This document shows, in pieces, positions 7,894-18,700 of a stretch of DNA of 64,000 nt. The DNA is from Rhodopseudomonas palustris JSC-3b (GTDB taxonomy: Bacteria; Pseudomonadota; Alphaproteobacteria; Rhizobiales; Xanthobacteraceae): NCBI GenBank assembly GCA_000504425.1, contig KI632513.1:1109491-1173490 (forward strand). The letters are read 5' to 3'. Made by a program: the position numbers and the translations under genes. Below the pieces are notes generated by a model, which was not told the DNA's origin, searched no databases, and saw only the letters and a program-made list of their open reading frames with translations. Numbering within the stretch: position 1 is the stretch's first letter; each line of letters opens with the position of its first letter.

Positions 7894-9147
7894 ATGATGC
7901 AGCCCAACAGCCGCAAGGACGCTTCCTCCATGCTTAGTCCAGTCGACGCAAGCCAAAGCGAACGGCGCACTACGGCAAACGACGCGCGCGTATTGGTGAC
8001 CCGACGCCGCCTGTATGCAGGCGTTGCGCTCGTTGTTGCCGCGGTTGGCCTCGGCGTGATCGTGTATCGCCTCGGTGCGGCCCCGGCCGCACGTCCGCCA
8101 TCAATGGCCGGCGCCGAGATCGGCGCGGCGTTCATCAAGGATGGCAATCTGATCCGTATTCCGGAGGGCTCGCCGCTCCGACGGCAACTTTCCGTCCAAG
8201 CGGTGATGCCGCGCGAGGTGGTGCGTGATCTCGTGATTCCGGCCGTCGTCGAGGCCGATCCGGCGCGCATCATGAAAGTGCTGCCGCCGCTCGCCGGGCG
8301 GGTGACCGAACTGAACGTCAGGCTCGGCGAACGGGTCGAGCGCGGCCAGCCGCTGCTGGTGATGGATTCTCCCGATCTGCGCAGTGCCTATGCCGACTAC
8401 GATCGCAGCAAGGTGACCTTGGACCTCACCGCCAAGAATCGGGACCGGCTCCGCTCGCTCGGGGTTGGTGGCGGAGTGGCGCTAAAAGACATCCAGAACG
8501 CCGACGCCGAATTTATCACGGCCAATGCCGAACATCAGCGAGCCGAAGCGCGTCTGCAACAAATCGGTGTCGATCCCAATGCCGTGAACAAGTCGCGGAT
8601 CGTGACGATCGCCGCGCCAATCTCCGGCAGCATCCTCGATCTCTCGGTTGCGCCCGGCGCTTATTGGAACGACACCACCGCTTCGATGCTGACCATCGCC
8701 GATCTCAGCAAGATCTTTGTGACCGCCAATCTGCCTGAAAAGGACACCACGCGCGTCACCGAGGGGCAGGCGGTCGCCGTGAGGCTAGCCGCCTATCCCG
8801 GCGAGGTGCTCGAAGGCGTGGTGTCGTTTATCAGCGCTTCGCTGGATGCCGACACCCGTCGCACCAAGGTGCGGATCACCTTCGATAACCCGCACACGCG
8901 CCTGAAGCCTGGCATGTTCGCGAGCGTCACGTTTTTCTCCGGCAAGGAGCTGATCCCGGTCATTCCGGTCAGCGCGGTGCTGTTCAGGGACGATGCCAGC
9001 CAGGTGTTTGTCGAGGTTGAGCCGTGGGTGTTCGAGCCGCGCCCGATCGATGTCGGCTTCCAAAAGGATGATCAGGCGATCGTGCAGGCTGGCGTCCATG
9101 CCGGCGATCGGGTGATCGTCAAGGGCGGGGTTCTCCTCAATGATTAA
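7894..9147 (+). CDS. RND efflux periplasmic adaptor (CzcB-like)
   Basis: 417 residues from ATG 7894 (ATG 7897 and 7930 are alternatives). Membrane-fusion protein of a heavy-metal RND pump: a single N-terminal membrane segment (about residues 38-56, LYAGVALVVAAVGLGVIVY), then the lipoyl-like half LPPLAGRVTELNVRLGERVERGQPLL, the alpha-hairpin (about residues 165-215), the second lipoyl half with ISGSILDLSVAPG, and beta-barrel and membrane-proximal domains. It bridges the inner-membrane pump and the outer-membrane channel. It lacks the heavy-metal-binding N-terminal domains seen in the CusB protein at 18936-20354. The stop overlaps the pump start by 8 bases, implying translational coupling. Confidence 0.9.
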   Translation: MMQPNSRKDASSMLSPVDASQSERRTTANDARVLVTRRRLYAGVALVVAAVGLGVIVYRLGAAPAARPPSMAGAEIGAAFIKDGNLIRIPEGSPLRRQLSVQAVMPREVVRDLVIPAVVEADPARIMKVLPPLAGRVTELNVRLGERVERGQPLLVMDSPDLRSAYADYDRSKVTLDLTAKNRDRLRSLGVGGGVALKDIQNADAEFITANAEHQRAEARLQQIGVDPNAVNKSRIVTIAAPISGSILDLSVAPGAYWNDTTASMLTIADLSKIFVTANLPEKDTTRVTEGQAVAVRLAAYPGEVLEGVVSFISASLDADTRRTKVRITFDNPHTRLKPGMFASVTFFSGKELIPVIPVSAVLFRDDASQVFVEVEPWVFEPRPIDVGFQKDDQAIVQAGVHAGDRVIVKGGVLLND

Positions 9148-12100
9148 TCGCATTGTCGAACGCGCCCTGAACCGCCGTCTGCTGGTCTGGGTGCTGGCGA
9201 TCGCTGTGGCGGTCTATGGCTATTACTCCTGGACGCAGCTTGCAGTCGAAGCCTATCCGGACATCTCCGACGTCACCTCGCAGGTCGTCACCCAGGCCCC
9301 CGGGCTTGCCGCCGAAGAAGTCGAGCGCCAGATCACTATTCCGCTCGAGCGCGAACTGAATGGCACGCCCGGACTGTTCGTGATGCGCTCAAAAAGCGTG
9401 TTCGGGCTGTCGCTGATTACGCTGGTGTTTCGCGATGGCGTTGATAGCTATTGGGCGCGCCAGCGCATCACCGAGCGGATCGGCAACGTCACGCTGCCGG
9501 AGGGCATTAGCCCGGGGCTCGATCCGCTGACTTCGCCGATTGGCGAGATTTACAGATACACGCTGCAATCGCACAGCAAGGATCTGCGCGAACTTTCGGA
9601 AATCCAGCGTTGGACAGTGATCCCGGCGCTCAAGCAGGTGGCGGGCGTGGCCGATGTCTCCAATTTCGGCGGCATCACCACTCAATTCCAGCTTGAACTC
9701 GATCCCTCGCAGCTGATGCGCTTTCACCTGTCGCTGAAGAATGTCATCAACGCGATCGAAGCCAATAGCTCGAATTCCGGCGGCAGCGTGCTGAACCGAG
9801 GCGAACTCGGCTATGTGGTGCGTGGCATCGGTCTCATTCAGAGCCTTGATGACATGGGCAACATCGTGGTGGCGCAGCGCAGCGGCACGCCGATCTTTGT
9901 GCGCGATCTCGGCAAGCTCAAGCTCAGCAATCAGGAACGACGCGGGGTTTTTGGCAAAGATCATCGCGGCGATATGGTGTCCGGCATCGTGCTGCTGTTG
10001 CGAGGTGAGAATCCCAGCCAGGTGCTCGATGGCATTCATGCCAAGGTGGAGAAGCTGAACAAGATGCTGCTCGCCTCAGACGTTCAGATCGTTCCCTATC
10101 TGGATCGATCGAATCTGGTTGAGGCCACCGTCACAAAAGTCTCGCATACCGTGTTTGAAGGGATCGGCCTGGTGCTGATCGTGCTGATTCTGTTTCTCGG
10201 CAGCCCGCGCAGCGCGATCGTGGTCGGGGCGACCATTCCGTTCGCGATGCTGGTGGCATTCGCGTTGATGTATCTGACCAATATCCCGGCCAATCTGCTG
10301 TCGCTCGGCGCGATCGATTTCGGGATTCTGGTCGATGCGTCGATTGTGATGACCGAAGCGATTTTGCGGCGGCGCGAAGCACGGCCCGGCGAGGTGTTGA
10401 CCGAAAGCGACGTGCGCGAGGCTGCGTTGCAGGTCGCAAAGCCGATCTTTTTCGCCACCTTGGTGATTATCGCTGCCTATCTGCCGCTGTTCGCATTTCA
10501 GCGGGTCGAAGCCAAGCTGTTTTCGCCGATGGTTTACGCGGTGGGCTACGCTCAGCTTGGCGCGCTGCTGTTTGCCATGGCGATCGTGCCCGGGCTCGCT
10601 TATGTCGCCTATCGCAAGCCGATCCGGCTATTTCACAATCCCGTATTGGAGTGGCTGGAGCAATCGTATCGGCGCGCGCTGCGGCAGCTGCTCGATCGTC
10701 CGCGCAAGGCGCTGGCGATCGCCGGCGTCGCCGCGTTGGCTGTGGTTGGCCTTGGTGCGTCGGTTGGGCGCGAGTTTCTGCCTGAGCTTGATGAAGGATC
10801 GATCTGGCTGCAAGTGCAGATGCCGTCCGGCATCTCGCTGGCCACCGCGACTGAAATGGCCTCGGAACTGCGCAGCACGCTGCGGGAATTTCCGGAAGTC
10901 TCGTATGTGACGACCCAGCTTGGCCGCAACGACGACGGCACCGACTCCTGGACGCCGTCGCACATCGAAGTCAGCGTCGGCCTTCATCCTTATGACAGCT
11001 GGCCTTCGGGCGGCAGCAAGCACGATCTGATCCGCCGCATGTCCGAACGGTTTCGGACCCTGAGCGGCTTTGAGATCGGCTTCAGCCAACCGATGATCGA
11101 CGGCGTGAACAGCAAGATCGCCGGCGCCCATAGCCAGCTGGTGGTCAAGATCTTCGGTGACGATTTCAAGGAGCTGCGCAGGATCGCCAAAGAGATTGTC
11201 GGGGTGCTGAAAGCGACACCGGGCGCCACCGACGTCGCGATTGATCAGGAACCGCCGCTGCCGCAGATCGCCATCAAGGTCGATCGCGAAGCGGCTGCCC
11301 GCTATGGCATCAATGTCTCGGATATTGCCGACTTGATCGAAAAAGGCATTGGCGGCGGCCCGGTCAGCCAGGTGTTCATCGGCGAGCGGGTCTATGACGC
11401 CACCGTGCGGTTCTCACCGGCTGACAGGAGCACTCCGGAGGCAATCAGCAATCTGACCCTGACCTCGAGCGACGGCGCGCTGATCCCGCTGTCGCAGATC
11501 GCCAAGGTGGTGCTGCAATCGGGCGAGAGCTCCATTACCCGGGAGATGAATGCGCGCCATCTCACCGTCAAGCTGAACTACCGCGATCGCGATCTGTCGT
11601 CGCTGCTGGCGGACGCCCAGCAGCGGCTGGCCGCTGAGGTCCATTTCGATCCGGAAAAGTATCGTATCGAATGGGGCGGTCAGTTCGAGAACCAGCGGCG
11701 CGCCGAGCAGCGCATGATGCTGATCATGGCATTGGTGCTGGGATTGATGGTGATCCTGCTCTATCCGCAATTTGGCGTGCTGCGCCAGGCCTTGCTGGTT
11801 CTGGCCATCGTGCCGCTGGCGACGCTGGGCGGACTGATCGCCATTCACCTGACTGGAATGACGCTCAATGTGGCGTCGAGCGTCGGCTTCATCGCGCTGT
11901 TCGGCGTGGCCATCATGAATGGCGTGGTGATGGTGGCCAATCTCAACCGCGTGCGCGCGGCCGGAGTGCCTCTGCATGACGCGGTAATGATCGGAGCGTG
12001 CGAGCGGCTGCGGCCGGTGTTGATGACCGCGGTCGTCGCCACGGTCGGCATGTTGCCTGCCGCGCTTGCCACCGGCGTCGGCAGCGACGTGCAGCGCGGG

Positions 12101-12247
12101 GTGGGAACAGTGGTCGCGGGCGGGTTGCTGACGGCAACGCTGCTGACGCTGTTCATCATCCCGACATTCTATCTGCTGGTGGAGCGGTGGGCGGAGCGCC
12201 GGGTCAAGGCCCGGCAATCGGCTGCGAATGCAGCCATTGATGCTTAA
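9140..12247 (+). CDS. heavy-metal efflux RND pump, CzcA type
   Basis: 1035 residues, full length for HME-RND proteins with 12 membrane helices and two large periplasmic loops; proton-driven export of metal ions. The TM4 motif SLGAIDFGILVDASIVM carries the D-F-G-x-x-x-D pattern of the CzcA-like divalent-metal group (Zn, Co, Cd, Ni). It differs from the copper/silver TM4 motif of the second pump at 15751-18939. N-terminal AYPDISDVTSQVVTQAPGLAAEEVE is the usual HME signature. Exact metal cannot be read from the sequence. Middle gene of a complete adaptor-pump-channel operon. Confidence 0.92.
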   Translation: MINRIVERALNRRLLVWVLAIAVAVYGYYSWTQLAVEAYPDISDVTSQVVTQAPGLAAEEVERQITIPLERELNGTPGLFVMRSKSVFGLSLITLVFRDGVDSYWARQRITERIGNVTLPEGISPGLDPLTSPIGEIYRYTLQSHSKDLRELSEIQRWTVIPALKQVAGVADVSNFGGITTQFQLELDPSQLMRFHLSLKNVINAIEANSSNSGGSVLNRGELGYVVRGIGLIQSLDDMGNIVVAQRSGTPIFVRDLGKLKLSNQERRGVFGKDHRGDMVSGIVLLLRGENPSQVLDGIHAKVEKLNKMLLASDVQIVPYLDRSNLVEATVTKVSHTVFEGIGLVLIVLILFLGSPRSAIVVGATIPFAMLVAFALMYLTNIPANLLSLGAIDFGILVDASIVMTEAILRRREARPGEVLTESDVREAALQVAKPIFFATLVIIAAYLPLFAFQRVEAKLFSPMVYAVGYAQLGALLFAMAIVPGLAYVAYRKPIRLFHNPVLEWLEQSYRRALRQLLDRPRKALAIAGVAALAVVGLGASVGREFLPELDEGSIWLQVQMPSGISLATATEMASELRSTLREFPEVSYVTTQLGRNDDGTDSWTPSHIEVSVGLHPYDSWPSGGSKHDLIRRMSERFRTLSGFEIGFSQPMIDGVNSKIAGAHSQLVVKIFGDDFKELRRIAKEIVGVLKATPGATDVAIDQEPPLPQIAIKVDREAAARYGINVSDIADLIEKGIGGGPVSQVFIGERVYDATVRFSPADRSTPEAISNLTLTSSDGALIPLSQIAKVVLQSGESSITREMNARHLTVKLNYRDRDLSSLLADAQQRLAAEVHFDPEKYRIEWGGQFENQRRAEQRMMLIMALVLGLMVILLYPQFGVLRQALLVLAIVPLATLGGLIAIHLTGMTLNVASSVGFIALFGVAIMNGVVMVANLNRVRAAGVPLHDAVMIGACERLRPVLMTAVVATVGMLPAALATGVGSDVQRGVGTVVAGGLLTATLLTLFIIPTFYLLVERWAERRVKARQSAANAAIDA

Positions 12248-12335
12248 TCGATAATGCGTGGCGGCCAATTCGGGAATGACGCGGGGCGAGGCGGCGCGTC
12301 GTCCGTGGGCGAATGACGAACCAGCCGGGGGACTG

Positions 12336-13835
12336 ATGATCATGCGGCAATTTCATTGGCTGATCGGTCTGGCTGTGGCGACCTGCTTGTCAGGCTGCGC
12401 GGTCGGTCCTGACTTCAAGACGCCGCCGGCGCCACAGGTTGGCAGCTATCTTGCTGCGTCGGTCCGCAATCCAACCAATGCCGATCAGGTACCGGATCGG
12501 ACAATCAATCGCGGCGGTGACATTCCTGCGCAGTGGTGGGACATGTTGCGCGCCCGCAAGCTGATGCGGCTCGTAGAAGATGCGATCGCGCACAATACCG
12601 ATCTCGCGGCGGCGGAAGCTGCGGTGCGCGTCGCGCAGGCCAATGCGCTCGCGCAGCGCGGCGCGCTGTTTCCAAATGTCGATGCGAGTGTTGACGCCAG
12701 TCGGCAGCAGATCGCGGTGACGCCCGGTGTTGATCCCAGCACCGGCGCTGCGACGCCCGGGCCGTCGCGCTTTAGTGTCGTCACCCGCCAGGTCAGAGTC
12801 TCGTTCGTGCCTGATGTGTGGGGCGGCATTCGTCGGCAGATCGAGACCGCGGACGCGGAGGTCGAGGCGCAGCTGTTTCAGCGCGAGGGCACCTATTTGA
12901 CGCTCGCGTCCAATGTCGCGCTCGCTGCCATTGAGGAGGCGCGGCTGCACGGCCAGATCGCTGCGATCAATCGGATTCTCGAGTTGAAGACCGATCTGCT
13001 GCGCATCTTGCGGCGGCAGAACGAGATTGGCTACACCACCTTGCTTGACGTCACCACTCAGGAAACCGCAGTGGCGCAGACCCGGCTGCTATTGCCGCCG
13101 CTCGAACTGCAATTGGCAAAGCAGCGCCACCTGTTCGCCTATCTCAGCGGCCGTTTTCCGAACGACGCGACGCTGCCGAGCTTCCAGCTCGCGGATTTCC
13201 GCTTGCCGCGCACACTGCCGCTCAGCCTGCCCGGCGATCTTGTCCGGCAGCGTCCAGATATCCGCACCGCCGAGGCGACGTTGCGCGGCGCGAATGCCGG
13301 CATCGGTGTCGCGATCGCCAACCGGCTGCCGCAGATCACGCTCAGCGCGAATGGTGGCAAGACCTGGTCGAACGTTCCCGAGCTGTCACCGACTGGCGCC
13401 ATCTGGGCGGTCGGCGGCGGCGTCGCGCAAAAACTCTTCGATGCCGGCACACTGGCCGCCAAGCAACGCGCGGCCGAAGAGGCGACCAATCAGGCGCTGG
13501 CGCAATATCGCAGCGTGGTGCTCGCCGCATTCCAGAACGTGGCTGACGTTCTGAAGGCGCTGCAATCGGACGCCCGGGCCATTGAGGCGGCAACTGCGGC
13601 GAAAGCCGCCGCTGAGCGCAATGTCGATCTCATTCGCCGACAGCTCGACCAGGGCCAGGTCAATGTGACGATCCTGATCGAGGCCCAGCGGGCCTATCTC
13701 GATACGTCATTGGCGCTGGTCGATGCGCAGGCCGCGCGGCTGGCCGACACGGTGGCGTTGTTTCAGGCGCTTGGCGGCGGCTGGTGGAACAGGGCCGACA
13801 GCAGGGCGGAGATGGCGGCAATATCGGCGCGGTGA
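12336..13835 (+). CDS. outer-membrane efflux channel lipoprotein, NodT family (CzcC role)
   Basis: 499 residues from ATG 12336 (ATG 12342 equally possible, after CCGGGGGA). Lipoprotein signal with lipobox LSGC, then the OMF opening AVGPDFKTPPAPQVGSYLA typical of the NodT/OprM family. Two outer-membrane-factor repeats follow, with long periplasmic helices (LVEDAIAHNTDLAAAEAAVRVA; DLVRQRPDIRTAEATLRGA). Forms the TolC-like trimeric exit duct of the pump encoded just upstream. The minus-strand CusAB operon has no channel gene of its own, so this protein could serve both systems; that is inference. Confidence 0.9.
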   Translation: MIMRQFHWLIGLAVATCLSGCAVGPDFKTPPAPQVGSYLAASVRNPTNADQVPDRTINRGGDIPAQWWDMLRARKLMRLVEDAIAHNTDLAAAEAAVRVAQANALAQRGALFPNVDASVDASRQQIAVTPGVDPSTGAATPGPSRFSVVTRQVRVSFVPDVWGGIRRQIETADAEVEAQLFQREGTYLTLASNVALAAIEEARLHGQIAAINRILELKTDLLRILRRQNEIGYTTLLDVTTQETAVAQTRLLLPPLELQLAKQRHLFAYLSGRFPNDATLPSFQLADFRLPRTLPLSLPGDLVRQRPDIRTAEATLRGANAGIGVAIANRLPQITLSANGGKTWSNVPELSPTGAIWAVGGGVAQKLFDAGTLAAKQRAAEEATNQALAQYRSVVLAAFQNVADVLKALQSDARAIEAATAAKAAAERNVDLIRRQLDQGQVNVTILIEAQRAYLDTSLALVDAQAARLADTVALFQALGGGWWNRADSRAEMAAISAR

Positions 13836-14018
13836 CGATCGGGCGGCGATCTCATCGTGGCGCAGCGGCATCGCCAAGCGCGCGGCACACGATCAAGAGC
13901 GAACGCTCGATCCGGCACTTGACGGTTCAGGTCGCGATCGGGCCTAGTTTGACGCGGCGCCGAACCGCCGCAGGCCGTTGGATCGCGGTTCCTTTTTGTC
14001 CGCGCCTAGAAATAGCAG

Positions 14019-15095
14019 ATGCTCATGAAGTTGAAACGAACAGACTGGCCGCGATTGCAGTCGCTGATGCTGATTGCCCCGTTTCTGCTGGCAATGGCGG
14101 TGATCTTTGTGATGGATACCATCACAGATTATGCGATCGCCGCCGCGGTGTTCTATACCACGGTGATCTTGGTGGCGACCCGCCTGCTGTCGGCTCGCGC
14201 GGTGGTCGTTCTCGCATGTTCATGCGTGCTACTGACCCTGGTGAGCTTCGCGTTCACGCGGTCCGGGGTCTATGAGGTCGGGCTGGTCAATACCGCTATC
14301 AGCATCGTCGCGATTGGCGTCACCACCTATCTCGCGCTGCGGCTGGTCGCGGCCGAGGCAACGGCATACGAGACACGTGAGCGGCTGCTGCGGATCGCGC
14401 GCGTCACCAGCCTCGGCGAGCTGACCGCCTCGATCGCGCATGAAATCAACCAGCCGCTGACCGCGATCGTCACCAGCGCCGGGGCGTGCACGCGCTGGCT
14501 CGCGCAACAGCCGCCCAGCCTCGACAATGCCCGGCGCGCGATCGATCGGATCGTGCAAGAGGCCAATCGCTCGAGCGAGGTGATTGCGCGGATCCGCGGC
14601 TTCACCAGTGGCAAGGAGCCGCAGCGCAGCGCATTCGATCTCAATGACGCGATTGGCGAGATCGTGTCGCTGGCGCGCAGCCAGATCGATCACCACGAGA
14701 TCGCGCTAACATTGGATTTGCAGCCGTCGTTGCCTGAGGTGCTGGCCGATAAGGTGCAGATCGAGCAGGTGGTCGGCAATTTGCTGCTGAACGCTATCGA
14801 GGCGATGACGACATCGACCAACAAGGTGCGACAATTGCGGATCGTGTCTTCGACGACCGACAACGGCGCGGTGCGCTGTTCGATTGCGGATTCCGGTGTC
14901 GGCTTTCATCAAGGCGAAGTCGACCATTTGTTCGATGCGTTTTGGACCACCAAGGCCGATGGTATTGGTCTGGGTCTCACCATCAGCCGTTCGATCATCG
15001 AAGCCAATGGCGGCCGGATCTGGGCGGAGGCGAACCAGCCAAGCGGCGCGGTGCTGCTGTTCGAATTGCCAAGCGTGAAGAGAGACACCGAATGA
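14019..15095 (+). CDS. membrane sensor histidine kinase
   Basis: 358 residues. Residues 15-110 hold about three to four membrane helices (MLIAPFLLAMAVIFVMD, AIAAAVFYTTVILVATRLL, VVVLACSCVLLTLVSFAF, VNTAISIVAIGVTTYLAL) with very short loops, so sensing is probably within the membrane or by a partner. There is no PAS domain. H-box SIAHEINQPL with H141 as phosphorylation site, N-box NLLLNAIEA, G-boxes DSGVGF and GIGLGLTISRSIIEANGG. This is the FixL/DctB-like HPK4 type usually paired with FixJ regulators. The gap of 183 bases after the channel gene allows its own promoter. The stop overlaps the response regulator start (ATGA). Confidence 0.9.
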   Translation: MLMKLKRTDWPRLQSLMLIAPFLLAMAVIFVMDTITDYAIAAAVFYTTVILVATRLLSARAVVVLACSCVLLTLVSFAFTRSGVYEVGLVNTAISIVAIGVTTYLALRLVAAEATAYETRERLLRIARVTSLGELTASIAHEINQPLTAIVTSAGACTRWLAQQPPSLDNARRAIDRIVQEANRSSEVIARIRGFTSGKEPQRSAFDLNDAIGEIVSLARSQIDHHEIALTLDLQPSLPEVLADKVQIEQVVGNLLLNAIEAMTTSTNKVRQLRIVSSTTDNGAVRCSIADSGVGFHQGEVDHLFDAFWTTKADGIGLGLTISRSIIEANGGRIWAEANQPSGAVLLFELPSVKRDTE

Positions 15096-15724
15096 GCGAC
15101 GATAGCTACGACGCGGGTCGGGACCAGCCGGTTGTTTACATCGTCGATGATGAGCGCGCGGTCCGTGAATCGCTGGAGGATCTGCTGGCGTCAGTCTCGT
15201 TGCGCACCCGATCATTCGCGTCGGTGCAAGATTTTCTGAATTTCGAGCTGGTCGATGCGCCGAGCTGTCTGGTGCTTGATGTGAGAATGCCTGGTCAGAG
15301 CGGCATGGAGTTTCTGGGCAATCTCGCGCAGCTCGGGCTGCGGCTCCCCACCATTGTGATCACCGGCCATGGCGACATTGCCATGGGCGTGAGGGCGATG
15401 AAGTATGGCGCGATCGAATTTCTCACAAAACCATTCCGCGATCAGGATCTGCTTGATGCGATCAATCAAGGGATCGGCGCTGACCGGGTGCGGCGCGCCA
15501 AGGACGCAGCCGTTTCTGAATTGAAGGAGCGCTGGCAGACGCTTTCGGCGGGCGAGCAGGATGTGATGAAGCGGGTGGTGCGGGGCTTGCTCAATAAGCA
15601 GATCGCGGCCGATCTCGACGTCAGCGAAATCACCGTCAAAGTGCGCCGCAGCCATTTGATGCGAAAAATGGGCGCCAAAACGCTGGCCGATCTGATCCGC
15701 TTCTATGATCAAATCCATGGCTGA
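15092..15724 (+). CDS. FixJ/NarL-type response regulator
   Basis: 210 residues. Receiver domain (about 13-130): acidic pair D19-D20, phospho-acceptor D63 in VLDVRMPG, T91 in ITGHGD and K113 in LTKPF. C-terminal LuxR-type helix-turn-helix (about 148-205) with LLNKQIAADLDVSEITVKVRRSH split over recognition and support helices; the usual EITVKxHR is here KVRRSH. Translationally coupled to the kinase at 14019. As it follows a metal efflux operon and faces a second one, it is a natural candidate to control one or both, but no binding site was recognised. Confidence 0.92.
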   Translation: MSDDSYDAGRDQPVVYIVDDERAVRESLEDLLASVSLRTRSFASVQDFLNFELVDAPSCLVLDVRMPGQSGMEFLGNLAQLGLRLPTIVITGHGDIAMGVRAMKYGAIEFLTKPFRDQDLLDAINQGIGADRVRRAKDAAVSELKERWQTLSAGEQDVMKRVVRGLLNKQIAADLDVSEITVKVRRSHLMRKMGAKTLADLIRFYDQIHG

Positions 15725-15750
15725 GCGAGTGCGGCAGCAAGGCTGTTCGT

Positions 15751-18700
15751 TCATCGGATCGGCTCCAAGGCACGGGGGTGATCGCCTGGCGTTTCCAACG
15801 AGGGTTCCGGCATGGTGCCAGGACTGTCGTTGCCTAGTCCGCGGCCCTTGATCAGGCCGAAGATCGCGGGGATCACCACCAAGGTGAGCAGCGTGGACGA
15901 CACCATGCCGCCGATCATCGGAACCGCGATGCGTTGCATGATCTCGGAGCCGGTGCCGGTGCTCCACAGGATCGGCAAAAGTCCGGCCATGATCGCGACC
16001 ACCGTCATCATTTTTGGGCGGACACGTTCGACCGCGCCTTCCATGATCGCGGCGTGCAGATCGGAGCGCGTCAACTGGCGACCTTCGGCGGCGAATTGTG
16101 CCTTGATGGCATCAAGGGCATGGTCGAGATAGATCAGCATCACCACCCCGGTTTCCGCGGCAACGCCAGCAAGGGCGATGAAACCGACGACGACGGCGAC
16201 CGAGAGGTTGAAACCGAGCGCCCACATCATCCAAAGCCCGCCGACCAGAGCAAACGGCAGCGACAGCATCACGATGAAGGTTTCAGTCAGCGATCGAAAA
16301 TTGAGGTACAGCAGCAGGAAGATGATCGCCAAGGTGACCGGAACGACGATCTTCAATCGTGCCGACGCGCGTTCAAGATACTCGTACTGACCGCTCCATG
16401 TGACGTAGTAACCGGGCGGGAACGCGATGCTGGCCTGCACCGACTGCTTGGCTTCGGCGACATAGCCGCCGAGATCGCGGTCGCGAATATCGACGTAGAT
16501 ATAGGTCGCAAGCTGGCCGTTCTCGGTGCGGATTGACGTCGGGCCCTTGGCGGGTTGCACGGTGGCAACATCACCGAGCGGCACCGCGCCGCCGGAAGGC
16601 AGCGGCACCAGCACGTCGTCGGCGATCGCCTTGGGATTGTCGCGCAGCTCGCGCGGGTAACGCATGTTGACGGTGAAGCGCTGCCTGCCTTCGACCGTGG
16701 TCGTCACGGCCTGGCCGCCAAGTGCGGTCGCAATCGTGGCCTGCACGTCCTGGATCACGAGGCCATACCGCGCCAGCGCCAAGCGGTCCGGCACGATCTC
16801 CAGATAATAGCCGCCGATCGTGCGCTCGGCGTAGGCCGACGAGGTGCCAGGAACGGCTTTGAGAACGGCCTCGATTTGCTTGGCGAGCTTGTCGATCTGC
16901 TCAAGGTCGGTGCCCATCACCTTGACGCCGACCGGCGTGCGGATGCCGGTTGACAGCATGTCGATGCGCGCCTTGATCGGCATGGTCCAGGCATTGGAAA
17001 CGCCAGGAAATTGCAGCGCCTTGTCCATCTCCGCAATCAGTCCGTCGATGGTGAGACCCGGACGCCATTGTTCCTTGGGCTTGAGGTTGATCACCGTTTC
17101 GAACATCTCGATCGGCGCCGGATCGGTCGCGGTGGCAGCGCGCCCGGCCTTGCCGTAAACCGAGTCAACTTCTGGGAAGCCGCGGATGATGCGATCCTGC
17201 AGTTGCAGCAGTTCTCCCGCCTTGGTGACGGACAGCCCGGGCAGGGTGGTCGGCATGTATAGCAGCGTGCCTTCGTTGAGCGCGGGCATGAACTCGGTGC
17301 CGAGCTTTGCGGCAGGCCAGACCGAGACGCCGAGCACCGCAAGCGCCAGCAGCACCACCGCCACCTTGGCCTTGAGCACGCCGTTGATCACCGGACGGTA
17401 GATCCAGATCAGGAAGCGGTTGATCGGGTTCTTGCTCTCGGCAACGATGCGGCCACGGACGAAGATCACCATCAGCGCCGGAACCAGCGTGACCGACAGC
17501 AGCGCGGCTGCGGCCATCGCAAAGGTTTTGGTGAAGGCGAGGGGGCTGAACAGGCGGCCTTCCTGCGACTCCAGCGTAAAGATCGGCAGGAACGACACGG
17601 TGATGATCAACAGGCTGAAGAACAGCGCGGGTCCGACCTCGGATGCCGCCTCGATCAGCACCGACAGTCGAGACGCGCCGGGCGCGGCGCGCTCAAGGTG
17701 CTTGTGAGCATTCTCGATCATCACGATCGCGGCGTCGATCATGGCGCCGATCGCGATCGCGATGCCGCCGAGGCTCATGATGTTGGAGCCGATCCCCAAT
17801 AGCTTCATTGCTGCGAACGACATCAATACGCCGACCGGCAGCATCAAGATCGCCACCAGCGCGCTGCGGACGTGGAGCAGAAACACAATGCACACCAGCG
17901 CAACGACCAGGCTTTCCTCGAGCAGCGTTTGCTTCAAAGTTTCGATCGCGGCGTAGATCAGGGTGGAGCGATCGTAGACGGGCACGATCTCGACCGATTT
18001 CGGCAGGCTGCTCGCGATCTCCTGGAAGCGTTTCTTGACGTTCTCGATCACGTCGAGCGCATTGACGCCGAAACGTTGCAGCACGATGCCGCTGGCAACT
18101 TCGCCTTCGCCGTTCAGCTCCGCGATGCCGCGTCGTTCGTCCGGACCAAGCTCGACACGTGCCACATCACGCACCAGCACCGGAACGCCGTTACTCGACT
18201 TCAGCACGATGTTGCCGATGTCGTTGATGTCCTTCAGGTAGCCTTTGCCGCGGATCACGTATTCGAACTCGGATAGCTCTACCGTGCGGCCGCCAACGTC
18301 GGCATTGCTGGCGCGGATCGCATCGCGGATCCTGGCCATGGTGATGCCCCGGTCGCGCATGCGCTGCGGATCGAGGATCACGTTGTACTGCTTGACGAAG
18401 CCGCCGATGCTCGCGACCTCGGCTACTCCCTCCGCCTTGGCGAGCGCGAACCGGAGATTCCAATCCTGAATAGTGCGCGTGTCGGCGAGATTCAGCTCCT
18501 TCGACATCACCGCGTATTGGTAGACCCAACCGACCCCTGTGGCGTCGGGACCAATCGTCGGGGCCACGCCGGCAGGCAGTCGTGACGCTGCGCCGTTCAG
18601 GAATTCCAGCACCCGCGAGCGCGCCCAATAGATGTCGGTGCCGTCCTCGAAGATGATGTAGACGAACGACACGCCGAAGAACGAGAAGCCGCGTACTACC

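Noticed and set aside
15725-15750. Terminator between response regulator and cusA
   Set aside because: No inverted repeat of useful length in the 26 bases between the convergent stops.
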